Shown: in pieces, positions 1-7,558 of the stretch
How positions within the stretch are numbered: position 1 is the first letter of the stretch
Layout: each line of letters starts with the position of its first letter
From: Gammaproteobacteria bacterium
Lineage (GTDB): Bacteria > Pseudomonadota > Gammaproteobacteria > UBA4575
Reading direction: 5' to 3'
Length of the DNA stretch: 13,017 nucleotides
Assembly (NCBI GenBank): GCA_027297825.1
Contig: JAPUHH010000109.1
Coordinates: 1-13,017, forward strand
The notes under the pieces: generated by a model
Told to the model about the DNA's origin: nothing
Seen by the model: only the letters and a program-made list of their open reading frames with translations
Database searches by the model: none
Translations under genes and position numbers: made by a program

Positions 1-6
1 TACCCT

Positions 7-570
7 ATGACGCAAGAGCACGAATCCGATGAAGCATTAATGCAACTTTACCAGCAAGGAGACCAAACTGCGTTTGAAACCTTATACAGAAATTATAAAG
101 ATGTGCTATATCGTTACTTTATTAAGCACTGCAGCGATAGGCAGCAATCAGAAGAGCTTTATCAAGAGGTATGGATTAAATTGATTAACAGCGCCACACA
201 TTATCAGCCTAAGGCAAAGTTTAAAACTTATTTGTTTACGATTGCACACAATACATTAATAGATTTTTATCGGAAGAAAAAACCCACACAAGTAGTCGAA
301 TTTGAAGATGCTGAAACAGCAGAAGAGCTCATTAATCACACAACTGCTCTAGCTTTACCAGAAGATGAGTTCACCCTAAAACAAAAAACTAATCAATTTA
401 TGCAGGCCTTACAAAAGCTACCTGCCAATCAGAAAGAAGCGATGCTATTACATCTCGATCAAGATTTAAGTATGGAAGAAATTGCTGAAATCACTCAAGT
501 GAAAAATGAAACCGCTAAAAGTCGTTTGCGTTACGCTAAAAATAAACTCAAAGCGGCAATTCAAAATTAA
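7..570 (+). CDS. ECF-type RNA polymerase sigma factor (sigma-70 family)
   Basis: A 187-residue extracytoplasmic-function sigma factor, which would direct RNA polymerase to a small set of promoters. Region 2 spans about residues 23-90: a helical stretch around LYRNYKDVLYRYF, the EELYQEVWIKL segment, and a region 2.3/2.4-like part containing FKTYLFTIAHNTLIDFYRKK. Region 4 spans about residues 130-182: ALQKLPANQKEAMLLH followed by the helix-turn-helix LSMEEIAEITQVKNETAKSRLRYA. Length and the two-domain layout fit the family. The ATG at position 7 is only six bases from the window edge, so no ribosome binding site can be judged and a start further upstream is possible. Three bases after its stop begins a membrane protein that is probably its anti-sigma factor, so the pair is likely co-transcribed. 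The ECF subgroup and the regulon cannot be told from sequence. Family assignment is firm, the exact start is not. Confidence 0.93.
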   Translation: MTQEHESDEALMQLYQQGDQTAFETLYRNYKDVLYRYFIKHCSDRQQSEELYQEVWIKLINSATHYQPKAKFKTYLFTIAHNTLIDFYRKKKPTQVVEFEDAETAEELINHTTALALPEDEFTLKQKTNQFMQALQKLPANQKEAMLLHLDQDLSMEEIAEITQVKNETAKSRLRYAKNKLKAAIQN

Positions 571-573
571 ATC

Positions 574-1407
574 ATGAATACAGAAAATCAAGACGACCAA
601 GTTTTTTCGCAGCTATTTAAAAAAGCCATAAAAGACTCACCCAGGCCTGAGCTAGATCGTAAAATCCTGGATTACGCTGCGGAAAAAAATAACCAGGTGC
701 GTAGTAGCAACCATTTTAATGGAGGCTGGAAAGTGCCCTTATCTTTAGCGGCAAGCTTGTTATTAGTATTCACTGTATTAATTCAATTCGACCAAAACTC
801 AGAACAACTAGAACTCCCGCCTTTGCCTACGGCAGATAAAGCAAATGTTCAATCCGAACCAGCAGCAGATGAAACTACTGCAAAGGATATGCCCTCAATC
901 ATAGCAGACGACACCGGAGTTGATCCTGACATTGGCTACGAAGAAAAACAATCGTTGGATCGCACTGAAACTAAAGCTTCTTCTGCAAAAACACAAGGTA
1001 AACTAGAATCTAGAAAAAAACATGTACCAGAAAGTCCATCGCGCCAGGGATTATTATTAGAAAAATATAGCCAAGAGGCATTACTCAAGAATAAAGAATC
1101 TACGACTCAAAGTCGTTCTACCGGTACAAATGGTGATGCAGCAGGAACCATGGCACCCGAAAGCTCAATAATTATCAAATCCAACCAAAAAAAACAAGTG
1201 CAAAAATCTGTAATGCAGTCGCCGGAAGACACGCCAATAACTGAGGAAGATTTAGACTTCGTCCCCTTACCAGTAGAAAACTGGCTGTTAATGATCGAAC
1301 TACTCGTGGCAAAAAAAGATTACGCCAAAGCCGCTCGGCAACTTAATAAATTCAAACAAGCACACCCCAATGTTAACGTCGAAGATTTAGACTCAAAGAT
1401 CCCTTAA
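574..1407 (+). CDS. Putative anti-sigma factor, single-pass inner-membrane protein
   Basis: A 277-residue protein with one clear transmembrane helix at about residues 53-71 (VPLSLAASLLLVFTVLIQF). The first 50 residues are charged and would lie in the cytoplasm. About 150 polar, low-complexity residues follow, rich in Ser, Thr, Lys, Glu and Gln, and then an ordered C-terminal segment at about residues 229-271 with the pattern ENWLLMIELLVAKKDYAKA, resembling a single TPR-like helical hairpin. It starts 3 bases after the sigma-factor stop with no obvious Shine-Dalgarno sequence, which suggests translational coupling. Gene position and topology fit a membrane anti-sigma factor: cytoplasmic tail holding the sigma factor, long linker, small periplasmic sensor. 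I do not see the HxxxCxxC zinc motif of ZAS anti-sigma domains. The role is inferred from context; the membrane topology is seen directly. Confidence 0.7.
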   Translation: MNTENQDDQVFSQLFKKAIKDSPRPELDRKILDYAAEKNNQVRSSNHFNGGWKVPLSLAASLLLVFTVLIQFDQNSEQLELPPLPTADKANVQSEPAADETTAKDMPSIIADDTGVDPDIGYEEKQSLDRTETKASSAKTQGKLESRKKHVPESPSRQGLLLEKYSQEALLKNKESTTQSRSTGTNGDAAGTMAPESSIIIKSNQKKQVQKSVMQSPEDTPITEEDLDFVPLPVENWLLMIELLVAKKDYAKAARQLNKFKQAHPNVNVEDLDSKIP

Positions 1408-1467
1408 TTTCCATATAGACCATCACTATTAGAAATAGTACTTGTCCTACTTTAAATACCTCCTAGC

Positions 1468-1472
1468 AAGGG
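1468..1472 (+). promoter_or_regulatory. Likely ribosome binding site of the broken lipoprotein gene
   Basis: AAGGG lies 9 bases upstream of a GTG at 1482-1484 that opens a short frame encoding a lysine-containing, signal-peptide-like N-terminus (MHKLFSYVAKSLL). This is the best candidate for the original start of the pseudogene. The motif is short, so the call is tentative. Confidence 0.4.
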
Positions 1473-1481
1473 TCAATCTCA

Positions 1482-1904
1482 GTGCACAAACTATTTAGCT
1501 ATGTAGCTAAATCACTTTTACAATATTAATAACCGTGACACTGATTAGTGCACGCGCAACATCTCGTCCAGTTATTTATCCAAATAATCATGTTAATAAA
1601 GTTGGGAATGAGCAAGCACGCCAAGACATCAATAAATGTATACAACTTGCCAAAAGCAGTGACACAAAATTAATTGGCACCGATGAGATCGCCTAAGAAA
1701 CTTCGGGCAGTGCAACTGAAGGGCCTGCAACGGGCGCGGCAACTGGCAATGCAGGCTCTGCGGCAGCCGTCAGCGCAATTAGTAGAAGCATGAATCGATT
1801 CTTTGGAAGTATGTACCGTTCCAATGAACCTAGCGCTGCATTCAAACGAATCGTCGAACGCTGTTTAATCAATAAAAGGCTATGAGCCTATTGGCTGGGA
1901 ATAA
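1482..1904 (+). pseudogene. Decayed small glycine-zipper-like envelope lipoprotein gene (YPN ... GYEPIGW family)
   Basis: No intact frame exists here, but the pieces join into one protein of about 140 residues. From GTG 1482 one frame gives MHKLFSYVAKSLL and then stops at 1527. The next frame, from about 1520, continues the hydrophobic signal segment TILITVTLISARATSRP, then VIYPNNHVNKVGNEQARQD and INKCIQLAKSS. It meets TAA at 1694-1696, then carries an Ala/Gly-rich stretch (TGAATGNAGSAAA) and AAFKRIVERCLINK. After an AAAA run (1874-1877) the frame shifts by one to GYEPIGWE and TAA at 1902-1904. The YPN motif, the two cysteines, the Gly/Ala segment and the GYEPIGW end match, from memory, a family of small proteobacterial lipoproteins of unknown function. 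The usual lipobox cysteine appears replaced by Arg (CGC at 1553-1555, one transition from TGC). Function is unknown; loss of function is well supported unless several sequencing errors are present. Confidence 0.78.
1493..1512. repeat. Perfect 20-bp palindrome (9-bp arms, 2-base centre)
   Basis: ATTTAGCTA (1493-1501) is followed by TG and then its exact reverse complement TAGCTAAAT (1504-1512). It lies about 90 bases after the putative anti-sigma gene and at the damaged 5' end of the broken lipoprotein gene. It could act as a weak hairpin terminator, since CACTTTTA follows, or as an operator. The stem is AT-rich, so termination is not assured. A second, weaker hairpin lies upstream (ACTATT, AGA, AATAGT at 1425-1439) and also lacks a T-run. 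Confidence 0.55.
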
Positions 1905-1963
1905 GCTAGCTGCACAATCTAGCCGTTAGAATATCGACTCCTATTACAGCAGCTAACCCTTGG

Positions 1964-3376
1964 TTACTTGCGCTTCTTTACTTTCTTAAGCAAGCGTTTT
2001 CTACTGTACTCTTGTCTTGGAGTAAGTTTATTGCGCTTACCTGCATAGGGGTTATCCGGCTGTTTAAACACGAGTCGTATAGGCGTGCCGACTAGCTTTA
2101 GTGTTTTACGAAAGTAGTTTTCCAAATAACGTTTATACGTTGCGGGAATTCTACCGATTTGATTCCCATGTATTGCAAAAGTGGGGGGCAGTTTATTTAC
2201 CTGGGTAGCATATTTAAGTTTAATTCTGCGGCCCCTTACCAAGGGCGGCTGAAAACTTTCCAAAGCATTTTCTAACATTCTATTCAACTCAGCCGTGTTG
2301 ACTTCTATATTTGCAGATCGATGGGCACGTACCACCGTACGCATGAGCTTTGTAACACCCTCTTTCTCTTTTGCAGAAATAAATTGTCGTTCTGCAAATT
2401 CTAAAAACCGCAACTTAAGATCAAAGCCTTTTTGAATCTCTTTATGATCTTCAGTGGAGCTAATATCTATTTTATTAATAGCAATCACCACAGAACGACC
2501 GCTTTCCAGCACCAACCCCGCCAAGCGTGCATCTTGTTCGGCCAATTCCTGTGTGCCATCTAACAATAGAATGACTACATGCGCAGCTTCGATGGCTTGC
2601 AAGGTTTTTACCACACTAAATTTTTCAATCATGTCATGCACTTTGCTACGACGCCGAATCCCGGCAGTATCGATCAACTCAAATGTAGTGCCAAACTTTT
2701 CGATAACCTCTGAGATACTGTCGCGCGTAGTGCCGGGGATAGCCGAGGTAACAAAGCGTTCTTCACCTATGAGCGCATTAGCTAATGTTGATTTTCCCAC
2801 ATTAGGCCGGCCCACTAAGGCGACTTTAATAACATCTTCTCTAGTTTCTTCCGTTGGTATTTCTTCTGGCAGTGGATAAAGTTTTTCTACCTCTGCAAAT
2901 ACGTCACGCACCCCTTTCCCAGATCGAGCAGAAGTTTCATAAACATGTTCTGCCCCAAGCGTAAAAAAATCACTGGCCAACATATTTGAAATGCTTGCAT
3001 CTGCCTTGTTCACTAAAACAAATACATTTTTATTTGAATTTCTGAGCTTACTAAACACTTCTTGATCTTGAGGCACCAGACCTTCTGCTCCATCCACTAA
3101 GAAAAATACCATGTCTGCTTCTTCGATTGCCAGCCAAGCCTGGGATGTAATCAAAATATTAATATGGTCTTTTGCTTCAGAGGCATCGGTAGGCGAAATA
3201 CCTCCCGTGTCTATCACGATATAACGGTCTTGGAAACGATGTGTAACACCATAGATACGATCTCGCGTCAGCCCAGGCCGATCAGCAACCAGCGCATTGT
3301 TCGACTTTGTTAGGTAGTTAAATAGTGTTGACTTGCCAACATTAGTGCGGCCAACCAGGGCGATTACAGGTTTCAT
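1964..3376 (-). CDS. der: Ribosome biogenesis GTPase Der (EngA)
   Basis: A 470-residue tandem GTPase needed for maturation of the 50S ribosomal subunit. GTPase domain 1 shows the P-loop GRTNVGKST (residues 9-17), DTGG (56-59) and NKAD (123-126). Domain 2 shows GRPNVGKST (189-197), DTAG (236-239), NKID (301-304) and a SAK motif (334-336). A KH-like domain follows (about 355-440), with a very basic tail ending KKVKKRK that would suit rRNA contact. Length is normal for the family. The first P-loop has Thr where Pro is usual, which leaves the nucleotide-binding residues intact. It is the last gene of the minus-strand block, separated from bamB by 103 bases, and converges on the plus-strand sigma locus. 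No Shine-Dalgarno sequence is visible before its ATG, but a perfect -10-like TATAAT lies at 3386-3391 on the minus strand. Confidence 0.98.
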   Translation of the reverse strand: MKPVIALVGRTNVGKSTLFNYLTKSNNALVADRPGLTRDRIYGVTHRFQDRYIVIDTGGISPTDASEAKDHINILITSQAWLAIEEADMVFFLVDGAEGLVPQDQEVFSKLRNSNKNVFVLVNKADASISNMLASDFFTLGAEHVYETSARSGKGVRDVFAEVEKLYPLPEEIPTEETREDVIKVALVGRPNVGKSTLANALIGEERFVTSAIPGTTRDSISEVIEKFGTTFELIDTAGIRRRSKVHDMIEKFSVVKTLQAIEAAHVVILLLDGTQELAEQDARLAGLVLESGRSVVIAINKIDISSTEDHKEIQKGFDLKLRFLEFAERQFISAKEKEGVTKLMRTVVRAHRSANIEVNTAELNRMLENALESFQPPLVRGRRIKLKYATQVNKLPPTFAIHGNQIGRIPATYKRYLENYFRKTLKLVGTPIRLVFKQPDNPYAGKRNKLTPRQEYSRKRLLKKVKKRK

Positions 3377-3385
3377 AAATAATTA

Positions 3386-3391
3386 ATTATA
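3386..3391 (-). promoter_or_regulatory. Possible -10 box just upstream of der
   Basis: The minus strand reads TATAAT here, a perfect match to the sigma-70 -10 hexamer, ending 9 bases before the der ATG. No good -35 hexamer is found 15-18 bases upstream, only a T-rich stretch. If used, transcription would begin almost at the start codon and give a nearly leaderless der transcript. The surroundings are AT-rich, so a chance match is quite possible. Confidence 0.25.
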
Positions 3392-3479
3392 AGTATCTGT
3401 GAAAAAACAAAAGCACCATGCCACCAAGCGCGAGAACTTGAGAACTCAAATTTAAATAATTCTGGGAACTAAAGAAACA

Positions 3480-4664
3480 CTACCGATACTGCAGCACAGA
3501 AAAAGAACCGTTATTCGCAAACACATAAGCTCGATCATTAATAATTATCGGCGCAACTTTAATTGCATCCCCGGCTATATTTTCTCTGCCCACCAACTTG
3601 CCGTCTTCTTTAGAAAACCAGTGCAAATAACCTTTAAAATCCCCTACAACAACGTACTTACCCATCACTTTTGGTGCGGTTAAATCTCTATATAAGAGTT
3701 TATCTTGTCGCCATAGAGTAGCACCCGTAACGATATCTAGCGCCCATACACTGTCATCCGAATCGGTAACATAGACTCTAGATTCATCCGCACTTAACCC
3801 AACGTGTGAAGAAAGATCTTTGGTCCAAAGAATTTTCCCGGTATCCATATCCACTGCCACTACACGACCGTTAAAACTTGCGGCATAAACAATACCATTT
3901 ACATATGCAATTTCCCCATCAACATCCGACATGCGCTCTAATTCTGAACGCCCGCCCGGCACTGAAACTGTTGTTTCCCATAGCTCTGTCCCATCACGCA
4001 TACTCAACGCTGCCATTTTCCCATCGTCGTAACCAACTAACACCGAATCTCCTACAACTTTAGGCTCACTTGCACCTCGCAGCGTTAAAGGAGGTGTGCC
4101 ACGCCCTGCTTTCCAAACAATATTGCCTTGACCTACATCCAAAGCATGCACTTTACTATCATTAGTACGCGCGACAATGACGCCGAATTTAGCTTGCGAA
4201 AGTGCCATCACCTCACTACTTACAGAAGTGCGCCATTTTTCTTGCCCATCCACAGTGCTAAGCGCGATTACCACACCATTTCCAGTGCCTACAACAACGA
4301 TATCATCACCGCCATTTACTCCGCCTGTGATTTCTTCTTTTAGTGTTACCGACCAAATACGCTTTCCATCCATACGCTGCCAAGCCTCAACACGACCTTC
4401 GGCATCTGTTAGATACACAAGATCTCCTGTGATGTATGGGCGTATCACGCTATGGGCTTCTTCTAAATCACCGATTGAATTCTTCCACACTGATTGGACC
4501 TTTATTTTTTCGGTTCCAAGATTAATCAGCTTGGCTGGCTCTCGAGGATCTTCTTCTTTGTCGAACCATTGCTTCGGCTTACTTATTAAGCTACAGGCTG
4601 TAAGTTGCAAGCAACATCCTAAAATAATTAAGACGGATACCTTTAAAGAATTTTTAAACAACAT
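3480..4664 (-). CDS. bamB: Outer membrane protein assembly factor BamB (lipoprotein)
   Basis: A 394-residue lipoprotein of the BAM complex, which inserts beta-barrel proteins into the outer membrane; BamB binds BamA and helps deliver substrates. It has a signal peptide with a lysine-containing N-region, a hydrophobic core and lipobox LTAC, giving a lipidated Cys at residue 24. The +2 residue is Ser, so the Lol system should send it to the outer membrane. The rest consists of PQQ-type beta-propeller repeats with recurring patterns such as GRVEAWQRMDGKRIW, GKMAALSMRDGTELW, GRVVAVDMDTGKILW and SVWALDIVTGATLW, as expected for the eight-bladed propeller. Length is close to the typical 390 residues. 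It lies between yfgM (23-base gap) and der, the standard gammaproteobacterial arrangement, and is probably read with the upstream hisS-yfgM genes. Confidence 0.96.
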   Translation of the reverse strand: MLFKNSLKVSVLIILGCCLQLTACSLISKPKQWFDKEEDPREPAKLINLGTEKIKVQSVWKNSIGDLEEAHSVIRPYITGDLVYLTDAEGRVEAWQRMDGKRIWSVTLKEEITGGVNGGDDIVVVGTGNGVVIALSTVDGQEKWRTSVSSEVMALSQAKFGVIVARTNDSKVHALDVGQGNIVWKAGRGTPPLTLRGASEPKVVGDSVLVGYDDGKMAALSMRDGTELWETTVSVPGGRSELERMSDVDGEIAYVNGIVYAASFNGRVVAVDMDTGKILWTKDLSSHVGLSADESRVYVTDSDDSVWALDIVTGATLWRQDKLLYRDLTAPKVMGKYVVVGDFKGYLHWFSKEDGKLVGRENIAGDAIKVAPIIINDRAYVFANNGSFSVLQYR

Positions 4665-4687
4665 AAGTGGCGACTTATAAATTGATA

Positions 4688-5311
4688 TTAACTACCTAAA
4701 TCATTGCGTTTCATTTGCAAAAATTCCACGTTACTTGCACCCGCAGACTCAAGCGCCTGATCGTAGGCTTGTTTTGCCTGTTCAGTCTCACCTTTGGCAA
4801 AAAATATATCACCACGTATCTCATTTACTAAAGACGCATAAGCATCAGGCAAATCTCGATTAATGGTTTCCGCAGCTTGATCCAATTTATTATCCGCAAC
4901 GAGTACACGCGCTAAACGTATGCGTGCAATATCTTGAATATCCTCTTGTGAACTATTCTCAATTACCCAACGCAAACTTTTTTCTGCCTCTGCAATGCTG
5001 CCATTCTCGGCTTGTACTTTAGCCTCATGCAGGGTAGCTAAAACTGAGTAAGGTGTTGACTTGTACTCTTTCCGTAATACCTCTGCTTGTGTTTGCAAAG
5101 TATCACCATCACTTTTCGCAACCGCTTCCTGCACTCCAGCAAATAAATCAGAAGCTTCTTTGGCCTGCTCTTCTTGATGCCAACTCCAATACCGCCAACC
5201 GCTTAATGCAGCAATACCTAAAACTGCACCTGCAATAATTGCAGTGCCATATTCTTTCCACCAATTTTTAAGCGCTTCAACTTGTTGCTCTTCTGTTTCG
5301 TATTCAGCCAT
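4688..5311 (-). CDS. yfgM: YfgM-family membrane-anchored TPR protein
   Basis: A 207-residue protein with a short cytoplasmic N-terminus, one transmembrane helix at about residues 24-42 (GTAIIAGAVLGIAALSGWR) and a periplasmic helical TPR-like domain. In Escherichia coli, YfgM is an ancillary SecYEG-associated protein that works with the chaperone PpiD on proteins leaving the translocon, and has been linked to stability of the RcsB stress regulator. The opening MAEYETEEQQVEALKNWWKEYG is characteristic of the family. GAGAAG lies two bases before the ATG on the minus strand, too close for an ideal ribosome binding site. It begins 13 bases after hisS and ends 23 bases before bamB, so all three are probably one transcript. 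Confidence 0.93.
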   Translation of the reverse strand: MAEYETEEQQVEALKNWWKEYGTAIIAGAVLGIAALSGWRYWSWHQEEQAKEASDLFAGVQEAVAKSDGDTLQTQAEVLRKEYKSTPYSVLATLHEAKVQAENGSIAEAEKSLRWVIENSSQEDIQDIARIRLARVLVADNKLDQAAETINRDLPDAYASLVNEIRGDIFFAKGETEQAKQAYDQALESAGASNVEFLQMKRNDLGS

Positions 5312-5324
5312 AACTTCTCACATC

Positions 5325-6596
5325 TTATTTGTTGAGGTTTGCATTTAGAAAGGGTACTAAATTATCTTGGGAAATAGTTTCTTGATCACGCTGCTCACGC
5401 AAAAACTTCACAGATACGGTGCTATTATTGATCTCATCTTCAGCCAGAATAATAGCAAGCCTAGCATTAGATCGATCGGCCCGCTTCATTTGTGATTTTA
5501 TACTACCCCCACCGCAATTTATTACCACGGAGTGTGTGGGAAGCTTGCCACGAATGTCGATAGCGAGCGCTAATCCTATTAACTCGGCCTGACCGCCCAT
5601 GAGGATCATATATACATCTATTATCGGCTCCTCAAGCTGAGTTTCTTCTAATAATGCCGCAAGCCGCTCTAGACCGATGGCAAAGCCTGCAGCCGCACAT
5701 GGCTTGCCGCCTAGTTGATCGACTAAACCATCATAGCGCCCGCCCGCACAGATCGTCGCCTGCGCACCAAGGCCCTCGACGATCCATTCAAATACGGTTT
5801 TACTGTAATAATCTAAGCCTCGCACCAAGCGAGTATTGATGGAGTATTCAATATTTGCCGCAGTAAGCAGCTCTTGTAATCTTTCAAAATGCTGTTTAGA
5901 TTCATCATCAAGATGCTCTAAAAGACTAGGTGCATTTTGAATTATATTTTTCAAATCTGGATTCTTGCTATCCAATATGCGCAGTGGATTAGTATGCAAA
6001 CGCTGCTTGGCATCAAGATCTAGCTCGCTCTCATATTGTTGCAAGTAGGTAATCAGTTTTTCTCGATACGCTTGTCTAACTTGCGATGTGCCCAAGCTAT
6101 TAATTTCTAATTTCGGTGCTTGCGGTAAATTAATTTTTCCCCACATGTGTTGGCTAAGGATAATCAATTCCGCATCAATATCAGGACTTGCGAAGCCAAA
6201 TGTTTCAACACCCAATTGGTGAAACTGTCGATAACGCCCTTTCTGTGGTCTTTCATGACGGAAAAAAGGCCCGGTATACCAAAGTCGTGAAGGTTGGCCA
6301 TATAAAAATCCATGTTGTAGCCCCGCACGCACGCAGCTTGCAGTACCTTCGGGTCTTAAAGTAAGACTGTCGCCATTACGGTCTTCAAAGGTATACATCT
6401 CTTTTTCAACGATATCAGTACCCTCGCCCAAAGACCGCTTGAACAATTCAGTTTGCTCAAGTATCGGCATGCGAATTTCTTGATAGCCATATTGCTGCAG
6501 CACTGCCTGTAAGGCGTGCTCAATATTACGCAGCATGCTACTTGCGGGTGGCAATACATCATGCATACCGCGAATCGATTGAATTCGCTTAGACAT
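5325..6596 (-). CDS. hisS: Histidine-tRNA ligase (HisRS)
   Basis: A 423-residue class II aminoacyl-tRNA synthetase that charges tRNA-His in the cytoplasm. Visible signatures are an N-terminal RGMHDVLPP (residues 9-17), motif 2 with TLRPEGTAS (79-87) and FFRHERPQKGRYRQFHQ (111-127), the histidine-specific LVRGLDYYSKTVFEW (257-271), GGRYDGL (285-291) and motif 3 AAAGFAIGLERL (301-312). A C-terminal anticodon-binding domain follows from about residue 325, with the GGGSIKSQMKRADRSNA segment. Length matches the bacterial norm. Only 29 bases separate it from rodZ upstream. In many relatives ispG sits in that place, and no remnant of it is visible here. The Shine-Dalgarno sequence before the ATG is weak. 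Confidence 0.98.
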   Translation of the reverse strand: MSKRIQSIRGMHDVLPPASSMLRNIEHALQAVLQQYGYQEIRMPILEQTELFKRSLGEGTDIVEKEMYTFEDRNGDSLTLRPEGTASCVRAGLQHGFLYGQPSRLWYTGPFFRHERPQKGRYRQFHQLGVETFGFASPDIDAELIILSQHMWGKINLPQAPKLEINSLGTSQVRQAYREKLITYLQQYESELDLDAKQRLHTNPLRILDSKNPDLKNIIQNAPSLLEHLDDESKQHFERLQELLTAANIEYSINTRLVRGLDYYSKTVFEWIVEGLGAQATICAGGRYDGLVDQLGGKPCAAAGFAIGLERLAALLEETQLEEPIIDVYMILMGGQAELIGLALAIDIRGKLPTHSVVINCGGGSIKSQMKRADRSNARLAIILAEDEINNSTVSVKFLREQRDQETISQDNLVPFLNANLNK

Positions 6597-6625
6597 TAAT
6601 TGTTCTACTTATTGTGGGGGAAAAC

Positions 6626-7558
6626 TTAGTTGAGTGATCCGGTAGACACTTCAAAACGCGCAGTGCGGTTACTCCTGCTATATTGGGAATGATCAAAATA
6701 TTGCCCATTTACTTCTATTACCACGCCAGGTGAATTACCGAGAAAAATATAAAATGGCTCTTTGCCACTTAAGTTTCTCACGACTCCCGGCTCAATCAAA
6801 CCTTGCATCAGTGAATTTTGATCAGCATCTCTAATTTCAGTCCAGCTTTTTTCTACATAGGTCACCGTTAATACCGAAGCACCCGGAATCATTGAAACTA
6901 AATTTGGGTTCAGTGACTCTTCTACCATAGCCTGTTCAACATCGGCGTCAATCATTTCGCCTGAACTCAAATTGTTAGCTTGAGCTTCCTCCGACGTTGA
7001 AATTAGACTGGCATTCTCATTGCTTCGAAGTCCTACAGTTTTATCAACACTGTTTGTAGAAATAGTCGTATGTTGCGCAATATTCTTACTATTAGTAGCG
7101 GCAGCAACAAAATTATTATTAGTCAATTCAATTTCCACATCTGTTGCTTGCCTTACATCTACCCACCAATTTACTAACAAACCAACTAAAATTGTAAGAA
7201 CCGCAGCAGTGCTCCACAAGATGGTTGAATCATAACTAGGCTTTGAGCTAGTTCTAGCATTAATCTTAGACTCAACATGATGTTGTTCATTATAAGCCGT
7301 GATTAAGCCTTCTGCATTAATCTCCACTGCGCGCGCATAATTTCGTAGATAACCACGTACATAGGTGGATTCTGGTAATATTTCAAAATTATTTTCTTCT
7401 AGCGCTTGGATAGTTCTGATTGATAAATTAAGTTGCTCGCCCACATCCGCCTGGCTCAATGCAATATGCTTGCGCGCATCAACCAACAGCGCACCTATAC
7501 TCACTGCGTGCTTTTGCGCCACCGTATCCGGTGAACTATTGCTTTGATTTTCCTGCAT
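6626..7558 (-). CDS. rodZ: Cytoskeleton protein RodZ
   Basis: A 310-residue bitopic membrane protein that links MreB filaments to the peptidoglycan elongation machinery and so maintains rod shape. The cytoplasmic N-terminus holds a Cro/C1-like helix-turn-helix (about residues 20-85: SIGALLVDARKHIALSQADV, then LSIRTIQALEENNFEILPE and the family hallmark TYVRGYLRNYAR). One transmembrane helix lies at about 112-132 (TILWSTAAVLTILVGLLVNWW). A Ser/Thr/Asn-rich periplasmic linker leads to a C-terminal DUF4115-type beta domain (about 225-305, including KSWTEIRDAD). It is slightly shorter than the E. coli protein, mainly in the linker. Its start lies inside the 3' end of pilW, a 23-base overlap, which points to translational coupling. 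Confidence 0.95.
   Translation of the reverse strand: MQENQSNSSPDTVAQKHAVSIGALLVDARKHIALSQADVGEQLNLSIRTIQALEENNFEILPESTYVRGYLRNYARAVEINAEGLITAYNEQHHVESKINARTSSKPSYDSTILWSTAAVLTILVGLLVNWWVDVRQATDVEIELTNNNFVAAATNSKNIAQHTTISTNSVDKTVGLRSNENASLISTSEEAQANNLSSGEMIDADVEQAMVEESLNPNLVSMIPGASVLTVTYVEKSWTEIRDADQNSLMQGLIEPGVVRNLSGKEPFYIFLGNSPGVVIEVNGQYFDHSQYSRSNRTARFEVSTGSLN

Noticed and set aside
1425..1439. ACTATT-AGA-AATAGT hairpin after the anti-sigma gene as a rho-independent terminator
   Set aside because: The stem is 6 bp and AT-rich, with no T-run directly behind it. It is too weak to call.
1907..1955. Inverted repeat TAGCTGC ... GCAGCTA between the pseudogene and the end of der, as a possible bidirectional terminator
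   Set aside because: The arms are only 7 bp with a loop of about 35 bases and no adjacent T-run.
2454..2879. Open frame of 141 codons on the plus strand inside der
   Set aside because: It is antisense to conserved GTPase motifs, and its Ser/Thr-rich composition is typical of a mirrored frame.
3438..3449. TTGAG-AA-CTCAA inverted repeat between bamB and der as a terminator or operator
   Set aside because: The 5-bp arms are within chance expectation and no T-run follows on the minus strand.
4177..4680. Open frame of 167 codons on the plus strand inside bamB
   Set aside because: It is fully antisense to the BamB propeller and signal peptide, with no domain or ribosome binding evidence.
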